DNA from: Hymenobacter coccineus
Lineage (GTDB): Bacteria > Bacteroidota > Bacteroidia > Cytophagales > Hymenobacteraceae
Direction of reading: 5' to 3'
DNA length: 43,401 bases
Assembly: GCF_001816125.1 (NCBI RefSeq)
Contig: NZ_MDZA01000221.1
Coordinates: forward strand, 1 to 43,401
In this document: positions 32,474 to 41,307 of the stretch, piece by piece
Layout of the letters: each line of letters begins with the position of its first letter
How positions within the stretch are numbered: the stretch's first letter is position 1
Notes under the pieces: model-generated
What the model saw: only the letters and a program-made list of their open reading frames with translations
Database searches by the model: none
What the model was told of the DNA's origin: nothing
Translations under genes and position numbers: made by a program

Positions 32474-34639
32474 TTACGCTTGGCCGTTGTCTGCGGCTGC
32501 GCCCTCAGGCTTTGGCAGCAGCACTTTCCGCGAGAGGCGGTACTTGCCGGTCTTCTTGTCAATATCCACCAGTTTCACGTCAATTTCCTGGCCTACTTCC
32601 AGCAAGCCTTCGAGGCTCTGGATGCGCTCGTGCGTCACTTCCGAAATGTGCAACAAGCCGTCTTTGCCCGGCATGATCTCCACAAACGCGCCGTAGGGCT
32701 GAATGCTGCGCACTTTGCCTTTGTAGGTTTCGCCGATTTCCGGCTGGGCCGCAATGGCCCGGATGCGGTCGATGGCGCCCTGCATGTCCGTCTGGTTGGC
32801 CGCGTAGATGCTCACGTGGCCTTTTTCGTCCTTCTCCTCGATGATGACCGTGGCGTTGGTATCCTTCTGGATCTGCTGGATAACCTTGCCGCCTGGCCCG
32901 ATGATGGCCCCGATAAACTCTTTATCGATCAGCATTTTGTGCGAGCGGGGCGTGTGGGCCTTCAACTCAGCAGCAGGAGCGCTGATGGTTTTGGCCATTT
33001 CGCGCAGGATGTGCAGGCGGCCTTCGCGGGCCTGGTGCAGCGCGGCGGTCAAAATCTCATTGCTCAGGCCCTGGATCTTAATATCCATCTGGCAAGCACA
33101 AATACCTTTCTCCGTGCCGGTTACCTTAAAGTCCATGTCGCCGAGGTGGTCCTCATCGCCCAGGATGTCCGAAAGCACGGCGTACTCACCGGTTTCCTTG
33201 TCCTGCACAAGGCCCATGGCGATGCCGGCCACGGCGGCCGAGATCTTCACGCCAGCGTCCATCAGCGCCAGCGAACCGGCACACACCGTAGCCATCGAGC
33301 TGGAGCCGTTCGACTCCAGGATGTCCGACACGATGCGAATAGTGTAGGGGTTCTCATCGTCCGGGGGCAGCACCTGGCGCAGCGAACGCAGGGCCAAGTT
33401 GCCGTGGCCAATTTCGCGGCGGCCAGCGCCGCGGTTCGGCTTCACCTCGCCGGTCGAGAAACCGGGGAAGTTGTAGTGCAGCAGAAACTTGGAGTAACCC
33501 TTTGCCAGCGGCTGATCAACGATTTGCTCATCGAGCTTGGTGCCGAGCGTGGCCGTGGTCAGGCTCTGGGTTTCGCCGCGGGTGAAGATGGCCGAGCCGT
33601 GGGCCCCGGGCAAGTAATTGATTTCCGACCAGATGGGGCGAATTTCGGTGAGCTGGCGGCCGTCGAGGCGCACCCGCTCCTTCACCATCATGTCACGGAT
33701 AGCCTTCTTCTCAGCCGATGAATAATAGCGGCTGAACATCTTCATATCCAGCTCGGGCTGCTCCGCCACCAGCTTGTCCAGGAAGGCTTTTTTCACCCCC
33801 GAGAAGCCTTCTTTGCGGCCGCCCTTGCTGGTATTGCCGGTGCGGGCCACGTCGTAGGCCCCTTGGTACACGCCATCGCTGATGAGTTTTTTCAGCGTCT
33901 CGTTTTCCTCGTATTTGGGGTACTCGCGGGGCTGCGACTCGGGCGTACGCCCCACGGCCTCGGCTAGGTCCTTCTGTAGCTGGCACTGGGCCTTGATGGC
34001 TTCATGGCCGAAGGCGATGGCGGCAACCATCTCTTCCTCGCTCACTTCCTTCATGGCGCCTTCCACCATGGCCACGGAGTCAGCAGTAGCGCCCACCATC
34101 AGGTCCATATCGGCGCGGGCCAAGTCGGAGGTTTTGGGGTTAATCTGGAACTGGCCATCGATGCGAGCCACGCGTACTTCCGAAATCGGGCCAGCAAACG
34201 GAATATCCGAAATCGAGAGAGCAGCCGAAGCAGCCAGGGCAGCCAAGGCGTCGGGCTGCACTTCTTTATCGGCCGAGATAAGGGTGATCATCACCTGTAC
34301 CTCGTAGTGGTAGTCTTTGGGGAACATGGGCCGCAGGATGCGGTCCACAAGGCGGCAAATTAGGATTTCGTAATCCGATAGGCGGCCTTCGCGGCGCTGA
34401 AACGAGCCGGGAATTTTGCCGGCCGAACCGAATTTTTCCTGATAGTCAACCGACAAGGGCAGAAAGTCAACGCCGTCGCGCTGGCTGGGGGCCGATACCA
34501 CCGTGGCCAGCAGCATGGTATCGCCGAGGCGCACCACTACGGCCCCGTCGGCAAATTTGGCCAGCTTGCCAGTTTCGATGGAAATCTGGCGGCCGTCGGG
34601 CAGGGCCAGGGTTTTGGTAATGGCGTGGGGGGCGGGCAT
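32474..34639 (-). CDS. pnp: Polyribonucleotide nucleotidyltransferase (PNPase)
   Basis: A 721-aa phosphorolytic 3'-5' exoribonuclease of the degradosome. There are two RNase PH cores: [13 protein letters not shown] in the first, [16 protein letters not shown] and [20 protein letters not shown] in the second. The C-terminus has a KH domain ([18 protein letters not shown]) and an S1 domain ([20 protein letters not shown]). Full family length. It lies downstream of rpsO on the same strand, the order seen in many bacteria, but rpsO has its own terminator between them. Confidence 0.96.
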   Translation of the reverse strand: MPAPHAITKTLALPDGRQISIETGKLAKFADGAVVVRLGDTMLLATVVSAPSQRDGVDFLPLSVDYQEKFGSAGKIPGSFQRREGRLSDYEILICRLVDRILRPMFPKDYHYEVQVMITLISADKEVQPDALAALAASAALSISDIPFAGPISEVRVARIDGQFQINPKTSDLARADMDLMVGATADSVAMVEGAMKEVSEEEMVAAIAFGHEAIKAQCQLQKDLAEAVGRTPESQPREYPKYEENETLKKLISDGVYQGAYDVARTGNTSKGGRKEGFSGVKKAFLDKLVAEQPELDMKMFSRYYSSAEKKAIRDMMVKERVRLDGRQLTEIRPIWSEINYLPGAHGSAIFTRGETQSLTTATLGTKLDEQIVDQPLAKGYSKFLLHYNFPGFSTGEVKPNRGAGRREIGHGNLALRSLRQVLPPDDENPYTIRIVSDILESNGSSSMATVCAGSLALMDAGVKISAAVAGIAMGLVQDKETGEYAVLSDILGDEDHLGDMDFKVTGTEKGICACQMDIKIQGLSNEILTAALHQAREGRLHILREMAKTISAPAAELKAHTPRSHKMLIDKEFIGAIIGPGGKVIQQIQKDTNATVIIEEKDEKGHVSIYAANQTDMQGAIDRIRAIAAQPEIGETYKGKVRSIQPYGAFVEIMPGKDGLLHISEVTHERIQSLEGLLEVGQEIDVKLVDIDKKTGKYRLSRKVLLPKPEGAAADNGQA

Positions 34640-34654
34640 TTAGTAGGGACAGTT

Positions 34655-34780
34655 AGAACTTTAGAGCCAAGAACTTAGAGCCCGGATGGGGAAGGCAAAT
34701 ATTCCGAGCGAAACCCATGAATAGCAGCAAGCTTGACCAAAAAAGTCTAAGCTCTTGGTTCTTCGCTCTAAGTTCCAAAG
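34655..34780. repeat. Imperfect intergenic inverted repeat between pnp and rpsO
   Basis: GAACTTTAGAGCCAAGAACT from 34655 and its continuation TAGAGC are inverted imperfectly as CTAAGCTCTTGGTTCTTCGC with TCTAAGTTCC (34747-34776). The two sides share GAACTTAGAGC-type words several times. It is AT-richer than its surroundings. Confidence 0.6.
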
Positions 34781-34793
34781 GAGAATAAAGGAC

Positions 34794-34836
34794 AAAAAAA
34801 GAGTAGGGAACCTCCCACTGGAAGGCTCCCTACTCT
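34794..34836 (-). terminator. rpsO terminator
   Basis: GAGTAGGGAACCTCC pairs with GGAAGGCTCCCTACTC (one bulge region). On the minus strand a run of seven T follows (AAAAAAA at 34794-34800). It is 12 bp from the rpsO stop. Confidence 0.85.
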
Positions 34837-34848
34837 CAAGCATTGGAC

Positions 34849-35124
34849 TTACTTACGGATGCCCAGCTCTTTGATGATGGCGCGGTAGCGGTTAATTTCG
34901 CGGTGCTGGAGGTAGTCCAACATGCGGCGGCGCTTGCCTACCAGTTTCAGCAGGCCCAGGCGGGTGCTGTGGTCTTTTTTGTTCACCTTCAGGTGCTCCG
35001 TCAGGTGGTTGATGCGGTGGGTGAAGAGGCCAATCTGGGCCTCGGCCGAGCCGGTATCAGTTTTAACGTGTTGCAGGCTATTCTTCTCGAAAATATTCTG
35101 CTTTGCTTCGGTGGTAAGCTTCAT
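34849..35124 (-). CDS. rpsO: 30S ribosomal protein S15
   Basis: A 91-aa primary 16S rRNA-binding protein. Recognisable parts are [40 protein letters not shown] and [20 protein letters not shown]. Length is normal (about 89 aa). It has its own promoter (35195-35226), a hairpin at the extreme 5' end of the mRNA, and a terminator, so it forms a single-gene unit before pnp. Confidence 0.97.
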   Translation of the reverse strand: MKLTTEAKQNIFEKNSLQHVKTDTGSAEAQIGLFTHRINHLTEHLKVNKKDHSTRLGLLKLVGKRRRMLDYLQHREINRYRAIIKELGIRK

Positions 35125-35170
35125 CGGCGGATAGGGCCAGGCCCCGTCTTGGATTTAAAAAATGAAAAAA

Positions 35171-35192
35171 TGCACCCCGCATTTCGGGGTGC
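35171..35192 (-). terminator. Perfect hairpin followed by T-run between the LptF/G gene and rpsO
   Basis: TGCACCCCG and CGGGGTGC form a perfect stem. On the minus strand ATTTTTTC follows. It could terminate the LptF/G transcript (stop at 35246), but the rpsO promoter box lies upstream of it, so it would also be the first structure in the rpsO leader. Confidence 0.7.
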
Positions 35193-35194
35193 TG

Positions 35195-35226
35195 CAAAGG
35201 TACGCCGTTTAATTAATAAACAGCAA
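35195..35226 (-). promoter_or_regulatory. rpsO promoter (TTG-N21-TACCTTTG)
   Basis: On the minus strand TTG (35226-35224) is followed after 21 bp by TACCTTTG (35202-35195), an exact -7 match. The same 21-bp spacing is found for the tRNA promoter at 37248-37279. Confidence 0.6.
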
Positions 35227-35245
35227 CAAAAATTGCACTGGGGCC

Positions 35246-36694
35246 CTATTCTTCGCCCTTTGGCTTCGTGAGCCGGCGCAGGCCCGGAAAGCCCAGGCGC
35301 CGAGGCAGGCGCCGCCAAAAGTCCACCTCCAGTAAGCCCGAGTCGTTGTAGGCCTGAAATAGCAAAAACAAACCCACAGGCAGTAGCACCAGGTTGGCCA
35401 TCCACACGCCCAAACCCACAGGCAGCACAAATTCCTTGGCGTACTTGGTACCCGTAATAGTGAGCACGTAGTACACAATAAAGAACAGAATGGACACCAG
35501 AATGGGTACGCCCAGCCCCCCCTTCTTGATGATGGAGCCCAGGGGGGCCCCAATGAGGAACATGAGCAGCACGGCCACCGACTGGGCGTACTTATTGTAA
35601 ATCTCGACGCGGTACTGGGCCGAGTTGCGGGCCAGATCATCAAGCTTGTTGGCGGTGACCTTAAACGACTCGCGCAAATTGCGGGCTCGGTTAGCCGCCT
35701 GTTCTGCCATGGGGGCCGTCAGCTTGGGCATGCGGCGCACCGGCACTTGCCAGTGCGCCACCCGGCGGTTGGCCGCCGCCCCCAGCGTGTCGAAGCGCAG
35801 GTACGTGTAATAGGCGTCGAGCTGGCGGGGCATTTGCTGGCGCGCCAGGTCCAAGCTATGCTGGAGGGAATCGGTGCCGGCGCGCAGCTGCGGAATGGTG
35901 AGCATCATCCGGTTGGTCTGGAACAGCTCCTCCTTCGTGCGGTTCAGATCAAAGGAGGCCAGCGAAAACGTTACCACATTGTGGTCAAACCCCTGGCGGA
36001 TAAAGCTGGCCCCGGCGCGGTTCTGGGCATCGGGTTGCTCCACGTAATTGTGGCCGTGAAACAGTTCCAGGCCCAAGTAGGCCCCGTTGAAACGGGTGAA
36101 CATGCGGCCGGAGTCGGCCAGCATCACCGTGGCGTTGCCAGTGCGCTGGGTATGGTCATAAATCATCACCCCGTGCAGGCGGTCCTTGTTGGGGCCCGTT
36201 TTGTGGTCCACCTTAATGGTGTAGCCCGGAATGCCGCCATAGAATACACCTTCCCGAATATCCAACGCCAGCTTTTGTTGACGCACATCCCATAGTAAGC
36301 TGTAGGCTTTAAGATTGGCTTTAGGAACGATGGTCTTATTAAACCAAAACGAGGCCATCAGCAGTCCCACGCTCACCACCAGCACTGGCCGCAGAATGCG
36401 CGTAAGGGCAATGCCGGAAGCCTTAATGGCGGTCAGTTCGTGGTGCTCGCCCATGCTGCCGTACGTCATCAGCGAAGAGAGCAGCACAGCCAGCGGCAGC
36501 GAGGTGGGCACAATCAGCACACTCAGGTAAAACAGCAGCTTGCCGATAACCGGCAGGCCTAGGTCTTTGCCGATGATGTCGTCGAGGTACTTGAGCAGCG
36601 TTTGGGTGAGCAGGATAAACTGCACCACCGCGAACGTGAGCAGAAACGGCCCGGCAAAGGCCTTCAGAATAAGCTTGTCGAGTTTTTTGATCAT
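35246..36694 (-). CDS. LptF/LptG family lipopolysaccharide export permease
   Basis: A 482-aa YjgP/YjgQ-family inner-membrane subunit of the LptB2FG transporter, which extracts LPS and feeds it to the periplasmic bridge. It has three hydrophobic segments at the N-terminus (FLLTFAVVQFILLTQTLL; YLSVLIVPTSLPLAVLLSSL; LVVSVGLLMASFWF). The cytoplasmic coupling region is SMGEHHELTAIKASGIALTR. A periplasmic beta-jellyroll of about 250 residues follows, then three C-terminal segments. ATG 36694 (MIKKLDKLILKAFAGPFLL) is the family-like start. Whether it is F or G cannot be told; no second paralogue is in view. Confidence 0.9.
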   Translation of the reverse strand: MIKKLDKLILKAFAGPFLLTFAVVQFILLTQTLLKYLDDIIGKDLGLPVIGKLLFYLSVLIVPTSLPLAVLLSSLMTYGSMGEHHELTAIKASGIALTRILRPVLVVSVGLLMASFWFNKTIVPKANLKAYSLLWDVRQQKLALDIREGVFYGGIPGYTIKVDHKTGPNKDRLHGVMIYDHTQRTGNATVMLADSGRMFTRFNGAYLGLELFHGHNYVEQPDAQNRAGASFIRQGFDHNVVTFSLASFDLNRTKEELFQTNRMMLTIPQLRAGTDSLQHSLDLARQQMPRQLDAYYTYLRFDTLGAAANRRVAHWQVPVRRMPKLTAPMAEQAANRARNLRESFKVTANKLDDLARNSAQYRVEIYNKYAQSVAVLLMFLIGAPLGSIIKKGGLGVPILVSILFFIVYYVLTITGTKYAKEFVLPVGLGVWMANLVLLPVGLFLLFQAYNDSGLLEVDFWRRLPRRLGFPGLRRLTKPKGEE

Positions 36695-36764
36695 GCGCAG
36701 GGCCAGACAATAATGCGGCCATGCCCCACCAACGGGGCCGGTGGCCAAATCGTGCGTTGGGCCC

Positions 36765-37166
36765 CTAACCCCCTACTTGTCCGCGCAGCTTGGCCACGAG
36801 CCCGTCCCAGAGCTCGCGCTGCTCGGCGGCCTGGGCCGAAGAATAATCCACAATGTGCAAAAACACCTCGTCCGTCACGGCCGACGAATGCAGGGTAAAC
36901 TCTACGTAGCTAGGGTCGGCGTGCTCGGGGCCCGAAAAAACGTAGCGGGCTGCGCGGTTGAGACGCTGGGGCCCTACTTCCGCGTAATGGTTCTCGCGGT
37001 CCCACACAAAGTTCAGCCCCCCGCCCGCCACGTGGTTCACATCGTCGCAAAACCACCGGGCCAGGCCCGAGGCCGTAGCTAAGTATGGAAACAGTATTTT
37101 GGGCGACGCATTGATGGAGTAATCCACCGTAAACTGCGTTTTTGTTTGGGTATCATGCAAATCCAT
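36765..37166 (-). CDS. START-like domain protein
   Basis: A 133-aa small protein of a Bacteroidota START/SRPBCC-like family. It begins near TQFTVDYSINASPKILFPYL, followed by ATASGLARWFCDDV, and ends in the typical C-terminal helix (QAAEQRELWDGLVAKLRGQV). The helix-grip fold normally binds a hydrophobic ligand in a cavity; the ligand here is unknown. It lies 70 bp upstream of the LptF/G gene on the same strand and may be co-transcribed with it. Confidence 0.82.
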   Translation of the reverse strand: MDLHDTQTKTQFTVDYSINASPKILFPYLATASGLARWFCDDVNHVAGGGLNFVWDRENHYAEVGPQRLNRAARYVFSGPEHADPSYVEFTLHSSAVTDEVFLHIVDYSSAQAAEQRELWDGLVAKLRGQVGG

Positions 37167-37247
37167 AGGGCTTATCGATTAAGAACGAGCGGCCTAGCCT
37201 GACAAAAGGCCCGTGGCACATAAAAATCCATGATTTTGGGGCCCTAC

Positions 37248-37279
37248 TTGCAGGAAGGCCGTTTTTTTCATTACCTTTG
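37248..37279 (+). promoter_or_regulatory. tRNA-Met promoter (TTG-N21-TACCTTTG)
   Basis: TTG at 37248-37250, a 21-bp spacer and TACCTTTG at 37272-37279 match the Bacteroidota consensus exactly. They lie 15 bp before the mature tRNA 5' end. Confidence 0.65.
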
Positions 37280-37293
37280 CACCCACAAAACCC

Positions 37294-37367
37294 GGCGGGG
37301 TAGCTCAGTTGGTTAGAGCACAGGATTCATAACCCTGAGGTCGGCGGATCGTACCCGCCTCCCGCTA
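37294..37367 (+). tRNA. tRNA-Met (anticodon CAT)
   Basis: A cloverleaf folds fully. The acceptor is GGCGGGG/TCCCGCT with discriminator A. The D arm is GCTC/GAGC. The anticodon arm is CAGGA-TTCATAA-CCCTG with anticodon CAT and an A-C mismatch at its base. The variable loop is AGGTC. The T arm is GGCGG-ATCGTAC-CCGCC. CCA is not encoded. The acceptor starting GG and the D arm fit an elongator Met tRNA more than an initiator; a tRNA-Ile2 (CAT, later lysidine-modified) is possible. The T-loop is odd: ATCGTAC instead of TTCRANT. Confidence 0.88.
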
Positions 37368-37372
37368 CGTTT

Positions 37373-37409
37373 AAAAACCGTGTTGGCTTCGAGCCAGGAC
37401 GGTTTTTTT
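37373..37409 (+). terminator. tRNA-Met terminator
   Basis: AAAAACCGTGTTGGCT pairs with AGCCAGGACGGTTTTTTT around TCG, starting 6 bp after the tRNA. It is a clear intrinsic terminator, so the tRNA is a single-gene unit. Confidence 0.8.
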
Positions 37410-37480
37410 ATGACCTGCCGTTTTAGTAACCCGGGAAACAGTTATCACCAGGAAACAGGGCCAGAACTTTCCCAAAAACA

Positions 37481-37515
37481 AGAAAACGCCGCGCCTTACG
37501 GCACCGGCGTTTTCT
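37481..37515 (-). terminator. Terminator of the thrS-infC-rpmI-rplT cluster
   Basis: AGAAAACGCCG and CGGCGTTTTCT form a perfect 11-bp stem. On the minus strand it is followed by TGTTTTTGGG. It lies 23 bp beyond the rplT stop. Confidence 0.75.
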
Positions 37516-37537
37516 CAGTGTAATGGCCGGGTGTGGA

Positions 37538-37882
37538 TTACTTAATTTTCTCCACAATGCCTTGGAAGGCAGCCGGGCTATTTAGGGCGAGGTCGGCCAA
37601 TACTTTGCGGTTCAGCTCGATGCCGGCCTTTTTCAGGCCACCCATCAATTGCGAGTACGATAGGCCATGCATGCGAGCACCAGCGTTGATACGCTGAATC
37701 CAGAGGGCCCGGAATTCGCGCTTCTTTACTTTGCGGTCGCGGTAGGCGTAGAGCAGGCCTTTCTCAACGGCGTTTTTGGCAACGGTCCACACATTTTTGC
37801 GACGGCCGTAGTAGCCTTTCGCCAAACGCATGATTTTTTTGCGGCGGTGGCGCGAGGCCACATGGTTGACACTTCTTGGCAT
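37538..37882 (-). CDS. rplT: 50S ribosomal protein L20
   Basis: A 114-aa 23S rRNA-binding assembly protein. It begins [20 protein letters not shown], then [40 protein letters not shown] and [20 protein letters not shown]. Normal length. Last gene of the infC-rpmI-rplT cluster. L20 commonly represses this operon in other phyla; no leader structure for that can be claimed here. Confidence 0.97.
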   Translation of the reverse strand: MPRSVNHVASRHRRKKIMRLAKGYYGRRKNVWTVAKNAVEKGLLYAYRDRKVKKREFRALWIQRINAGARMHGLSYSQLMGGLKKAGIELNRKVLADLALNSPAAFQGIVEKIK

Positions 37883-37962
37883 AACCTAGATTGTTTTTGG
37901 CAGCCGGCGTCACTGCACGGTGGCAGTGGCTTGGAATTGCGGCCGGAAGCCTGGTGGGGAAA

Positions 37963-38157
37963 TTAAATATTTAACATCTGCTGCACCCGGTTCATGTCGG
38001 CGCTGCTCACAAGGCCGGCATGGGTGAGGTTGCGCTTGCGCTTCGTGCTCTTCTTGGTCAGAATGTGCGATTTGTAGGCGTGCTTACGCTTTACCTTGCC
38101 CGAGCCGGTGAGCGTGAACCGCTTCTTAGCACCGGATTTCGTTTTTACTTTCGGCAT
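37963..38157 (-). CDS. rpmI: 50S ribosomal protein L35
   Basis: A 64-aa basic ribosomal protein: [20 protein letters not shown], then [20 protein letters not shown]. It sits 80 bp before rplT and 83 bp after the infC stop, in the canonical order. Confidence 0.97.
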   Translation of the reverse strand: MPKVKTKSGAKKRFTLTGSGKVKRKHAYKSHILTKKSTKRKRNLTHAGLVSSADMNRVQQMLNI

Positions 38158-38240
38158 TGTAGTGGGTTTGGGGGTGGTTGTTGATTGTTTGTTGATTGCT
38201 GACCGACCGTGGGCCGGGAAGCCATCCGCAACCGGATATG

Positions 38241-38924
38241 CTATTCGGTATCGGTAGCCGCAGGGGCCGCAGCTTCAGCTTGCTGAGGCGCAGCATCTTG
38301 GCCGACGGCCGGCTTCGGAGCTTTTTTCTCGGGCTTATCGCCGGCTGCGGCGGGTTTCGCCACAGGTTTGGCTACGATGGCGGCTTTGGGCGCGAGGTAG
38401 AGGAACATACGCTTGCCTTCGAGCTTGGGCAACTGCTCCACTTTGGCGAGGTCCTCGAGGGCCTGGGCGAACTTGAGCAACAGGATTTCACCGCGCTCTT
38501 TGAACACGATGCTCCGGCCGACGAAGTGCACGTAGCTTTTGATTTTTGCGCCTTCGCGCAAAAACTCCTGCGCGTGCTTCACTTTGAAAGCGAAGTCGTG
38601 CTCATCGGTGTTGGGGCCGAAACGGATTTCCTTGAGAACGACCTTGGTCTGCTTGGCCTTCAGCTCGCGGGTTTTCTTCTTCTGCTCGTACTTAAATTTC
38701 GAGTAGTCGATGACGCGGCAAACGGGCGGCGTGGCCGTGGGCGAAATCTCAACGAGGTCGAGGTTTTGCTCCTGGGCCATTTTGCGGGCCTGGTCTGTAG
38801 TGTATACACCCTGGGGCACGTTGTCGCCAACTAGGCGAACTTCGCGGGCCAGGATCTTCTGGTTGATTTTGAACGGCTCTTCCACCTGCTGGCGGGGCAC
38901 GTACCGACGATTCGGAGTTGCTAT
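38241..38924 (-). CDS. infC: Translation initiation factor IF-3 (probable AUA start)
   Basis: A 227-aa factor that keeps ribosomal subunits apart and checks start codons. The N-domain has [20 protein letters not shown], followed by [20 protein letters not shown]; the linker is [15 protein letters not shown]; the C-domain has [20 protein letters not shown] and [17 protein letters not shown]. After FLYLAPK comes an extra Lys/Pro/Ala tail of about 46 residues ending AATDTE. No ATG/GTG/TTG fits the family N-terminus. ATA 38924 (codes [20 protein letters not shown]) is preceded at 8 bp by AGGAGG. An upstream ATG at 38996 would add 24 residues unlike IF-3. A rare start fits self-control of infC, as with AUU in E. 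coli. Confidence 0.9.
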   Translation of the reverse strand: MATPNRRYVPRQQVEEPFKINQKILAREVRLVGDNVPQGVYTTDQARKMAQEQNLDLVEISPTATPPVCRVIDYSKFKYEQKKKTRELKAKQTKVVLKEIRFGPNTDEHDFAFKVKHAQEFLREGAKIKSYVHFVGRSIVFKERGEILLLKFAQALEDLAKVEQLPKLEGKRMFLYLAPKAAIVAKPVAKPAAAGDKPEKKAPKPAVGQDAAPQQAEAAAPAATDTE

Positions 38925-38932
38925 GGTTTGGT

Positions 38933-38938
38933 CCTCCT
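38933..38938 (-). promoter_or_regulatory. Shine-Dalgarno AGGAGG before the infC AUA codon
   Basis: The minus strand reads AGGAGG, then 8 bases (ACCAAACC), then ATA. This is ideal spacing. Few other starts in this window show such a motif, as expected for Bacteroidota, where the anti-SD is mostly hidden. The site therefore decides the infC start. Confidence 0.65.
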
Positions 38939-39137
38939 GCGAAAAAAGTGGCTGAGAATAGATTTTAAGGCGATTAGCCCGGGTGAACCCAGGCAATCAG
39001 GGGGCAAATATCGTTATTTTTATTCGTAAAGGCAAACCAGCGCGGTTATGTTTCAACAAATGAAGCCGCTGGCGACCCAGTTGTTGGGGCCCCAGCGGCT
39101 CATTCGTGAAAATTTAGGTCCCAGCGCGGGCGGCTGC

Positions 39138-41072
39138 TTAAATGGCGGCGGCTACCTGGCTTTGCACACTGGCGATGAACTCGGCCACCGACAGGGCCCC
39201 CAAGTCACCTTCGCCGTGGCGGCGCACGCCCACGGCCCCGGCTTCAGCCTCCTTCTCCCCTACCACCAGCAGGTACGGCGTTTTGGCTAATTCCGCGTCG
39301 CGGATTTTGCGGCCAATGCGCTCGTCGCGGGCGTCTACAGTGCCGCGTAGGTCGGCGGCTTCCAGCTGGGCTTTCACCTCGTGGGCGTAGTCAATGAATT
39401 TGTCGGAAATGGGCAGCACGATGAACTGCTCGGGGGTGAGCCAGAGCGGGAAGTTGCCGGCGCAGTGCTCGATGAGCACGGCCACGAAGCGCTCCAACGA
39501 GCCGAAGGGGGCCCGGTGCAGCATCACGGGGCGCTGCTTGGTGTTGTCGGGCGCCACGTACTCCAGATCAAACCGCTCTGGCAGGTTGTAATCGACCTGA
39601 ATGGTGCCCAGCTGCCAGCGGCGGCCCAGGGCGTCGCGCACCATAAAGTCAAGCTTGGGGCCGTAGAAGGCCGCCTCGCCCAGTTCCGTGACGGTAGTGA
39701 GGCCTTTCTCGGCGGCAGCTTCCTGAATGGCGCTTTCGGCCAGGGCCCAGTTCTCGTCGGAGCCGATGTACTTGGTCTTGTTCTCGGGGTCGCGCAGGCT
39801 GATTTGGGCGGTATAATCCTCAAAACCCAGGGCTTTGAACACGTACAACACCAAGTCAATCACCTTCTTAAACTCGTCCTTCACCTGGTCGGGGCGGCAG
39901 AAGATGTGGGCGTCGTCCTGGGTAAAGCCGCGCACGCGGGTCAGGCCGTGCAGCTCGCCCGACTGCTCGTAGCGGTACACGGTGCCGAATTCGGCGTAGC
40001 GCACGGGCAGGTCGCGGTAGCTGCGGGGCTCCGTTTTGTAGATTTCGCAGTGGTGGGGGCAGTTCATCGGCTTGAGGAAAAACTCCTCGCCGGGATTGGG
40101 CGTGCGAATAGGCTGGAACGAGTCGGCGCCATACTTTTCGTAGTGGCCACTGGTGACGTACAGCTCCTTGGCCCCGATGTGGGGCGTGACGACCGGCTGG
40201 TAGCCGGCCTTCACCTGGGCCTTGCGTAGGAACTGCTCCAGCCGCTCGCGCAGGGCCGTGCCCTTGGGCAGCCACAGCGGCAGGCCCGCCCCCACCCGCT
40301 CGCTGAAGGCAAAGAGCTTCAGCTCCTTACCTAGCTTGCGGTGGTCGCGGCGCTTGGCTTCCTTCAAGCGCTCGAGGTACTCGGTGAGCTCCTTGGCCTT
40401 GGGGAAGGTGATGCCGTAGAGGCGGGTGAGCTGCTTGTTTTTCTCATCGCCGCGCCAGTAAGCCCCGGCCACGTTCATGAGCTTGGCGGCCTTAATGGTG
40501 GAAGTGTCGGGGATGTGGGGGCCCCGGCAGAGGTCAGTGAAATTGCCCTGGGTGTAGAACGTAATCTGGCCGTCTTCGAGGCCGTCAATCAGCTCCAGCT
40601 TGTAGGGGTCCTGCTTCTCGGTGAAGTAGGCAATGGCCTCGGCCTTGGGCACTTCGCGGCGCACATACTGGCTTTTGGCCTTGGCCAGCTCCACCATCTT
40701 CTTCTCGATTTCGGGGAAGTCGGTGCTGCTGATAGTGCGGCCTTCACCAAGATCCACGTCGTAGTAGAAGCCGTTTTCGACGGCCGGGCCGATGGCCAGC
40801 TTCACGCCGGGGTACAGGGCCTCCAACGCTTCCGCCATCAAGTGGGCCGAGGAGTGCCAGTAGGTGGCTTTGCCAGCTTCGTCGTTCCAAGTGAGAATAG
40901 CCACGCTGGCATTGTCGGGCAGGGGGCGGTGGAGGTCGCGCACTTCACCGTTGACGGTAACGGCCAGCGCATTGCGGGCCAGGCCCTCGGAGATGGAAGC
41001 GGCCAGGTCGTAGCCGGTGGCGTGGTCGGGCAGCTCGCGAGGCGAGCCGTCGGGCAGGGTGATGTGCAGCAT
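39138..41072 (-). CDS. thrS: Threonyl-tRNA synthetase
   Basis: A 644-aa class II synthetase. It has an N-terminal TGS domain ([20 protein letters not shown]), an editing domain ([20 protein letters not shown]; later [15 protein letters not shown]), and a catalytic core with the zinc Cys in [17 protein letters not shown], motif 2 in [19 protein letters not shown] and motif 3 in [20 protein letters not shown]. It ends with the anticodon-binding domain ([20 protein letters not shown]). Full length. It lies upstream of infC-rpmI-rplT on the same strand, the common bacterial order. The gene-free stretch before it (41073-41307) shows no promoter box that I can support. Confidence 0.97.
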   Translation of the reverse strand: MLHITLPDGSPRELPDHATGYDLAASISEGLARNALAVTVNGEVRDLHRPLPDNASVAILTWNDEAGKATYWHSSAHLMAEALEALYPGVKLAIGPAVENGFYYDVDLGEGRTISSTDFPEIEKKMVELAKAKSQYVRREVPKAEAIAYFTEKQDPYKLELIDGLEDGQITFYTQGNFTDLCRGPHIPDTSTIKAAKLMNVAGAYWRGDEKNKQLTRLYGITFPKAKELTEYLERLKEAKRRDHRKLGKELKLFAFSERVGAGLPLWLPKGTALRERLEQFLRKAQVKAGYQPVVTPHIGAKELYVTSGHYEKYGADSFQPIRTPNPGEEFFLKPMNCPHHCEIYKTEPRSYRDLPVRYAEFGTVYRYEQSGELHGLTRVRGFTQDDAHIFCRPDQVKDEFKKVIDLVLYVFKALGFEDYTAQISLRDPENKTKYIGSDENWALAESAIQEAAAEKGLTTVTELGEAAFYGPKLDFMVRDALGRRWQLGTIQVDYNLPERFDLEYVAPDNTKQRPVMLHRAPFGSLERFVAVLIEHCAGNFPLWLTPEQFIVLPISDKFIDYAHEVKAQLEAADLRGTVDARDERIGRKIRDAELAKTPYLLVVGEKEAEAGAVGVRRHGEGDLGALSVAEFIASVQSQVAAAI

Positions 41073-41307
41073 ACTAAGTATTGAGCCACTAGCCTTTAGC
41101 TAACAGCTGCTCGCTTTCTTGTTGGTCGTTAAACTATTGCCCTGAAGTAACGGATAATTAAGTTGGGCCAGGTACTTGGTGCCCGCGATGAGCGCAAAGC
41201 AGGTGCAAGTTACGCCCGCCCCACGTGTATGCGGGCCGTTGCGCCCATCTGCCGGGTGGCAGGCCCACCAAAAGCCGCTTCGTGCACCGCAGGCACCCTA
41301 CCTCCAA

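Noticed and set aside
32450..33721. Plus-strand open frame of 423 codons opposite pnp
   Set aside because: Antisense of conserved pnp; composition is typical of GC-rich shadow frames.
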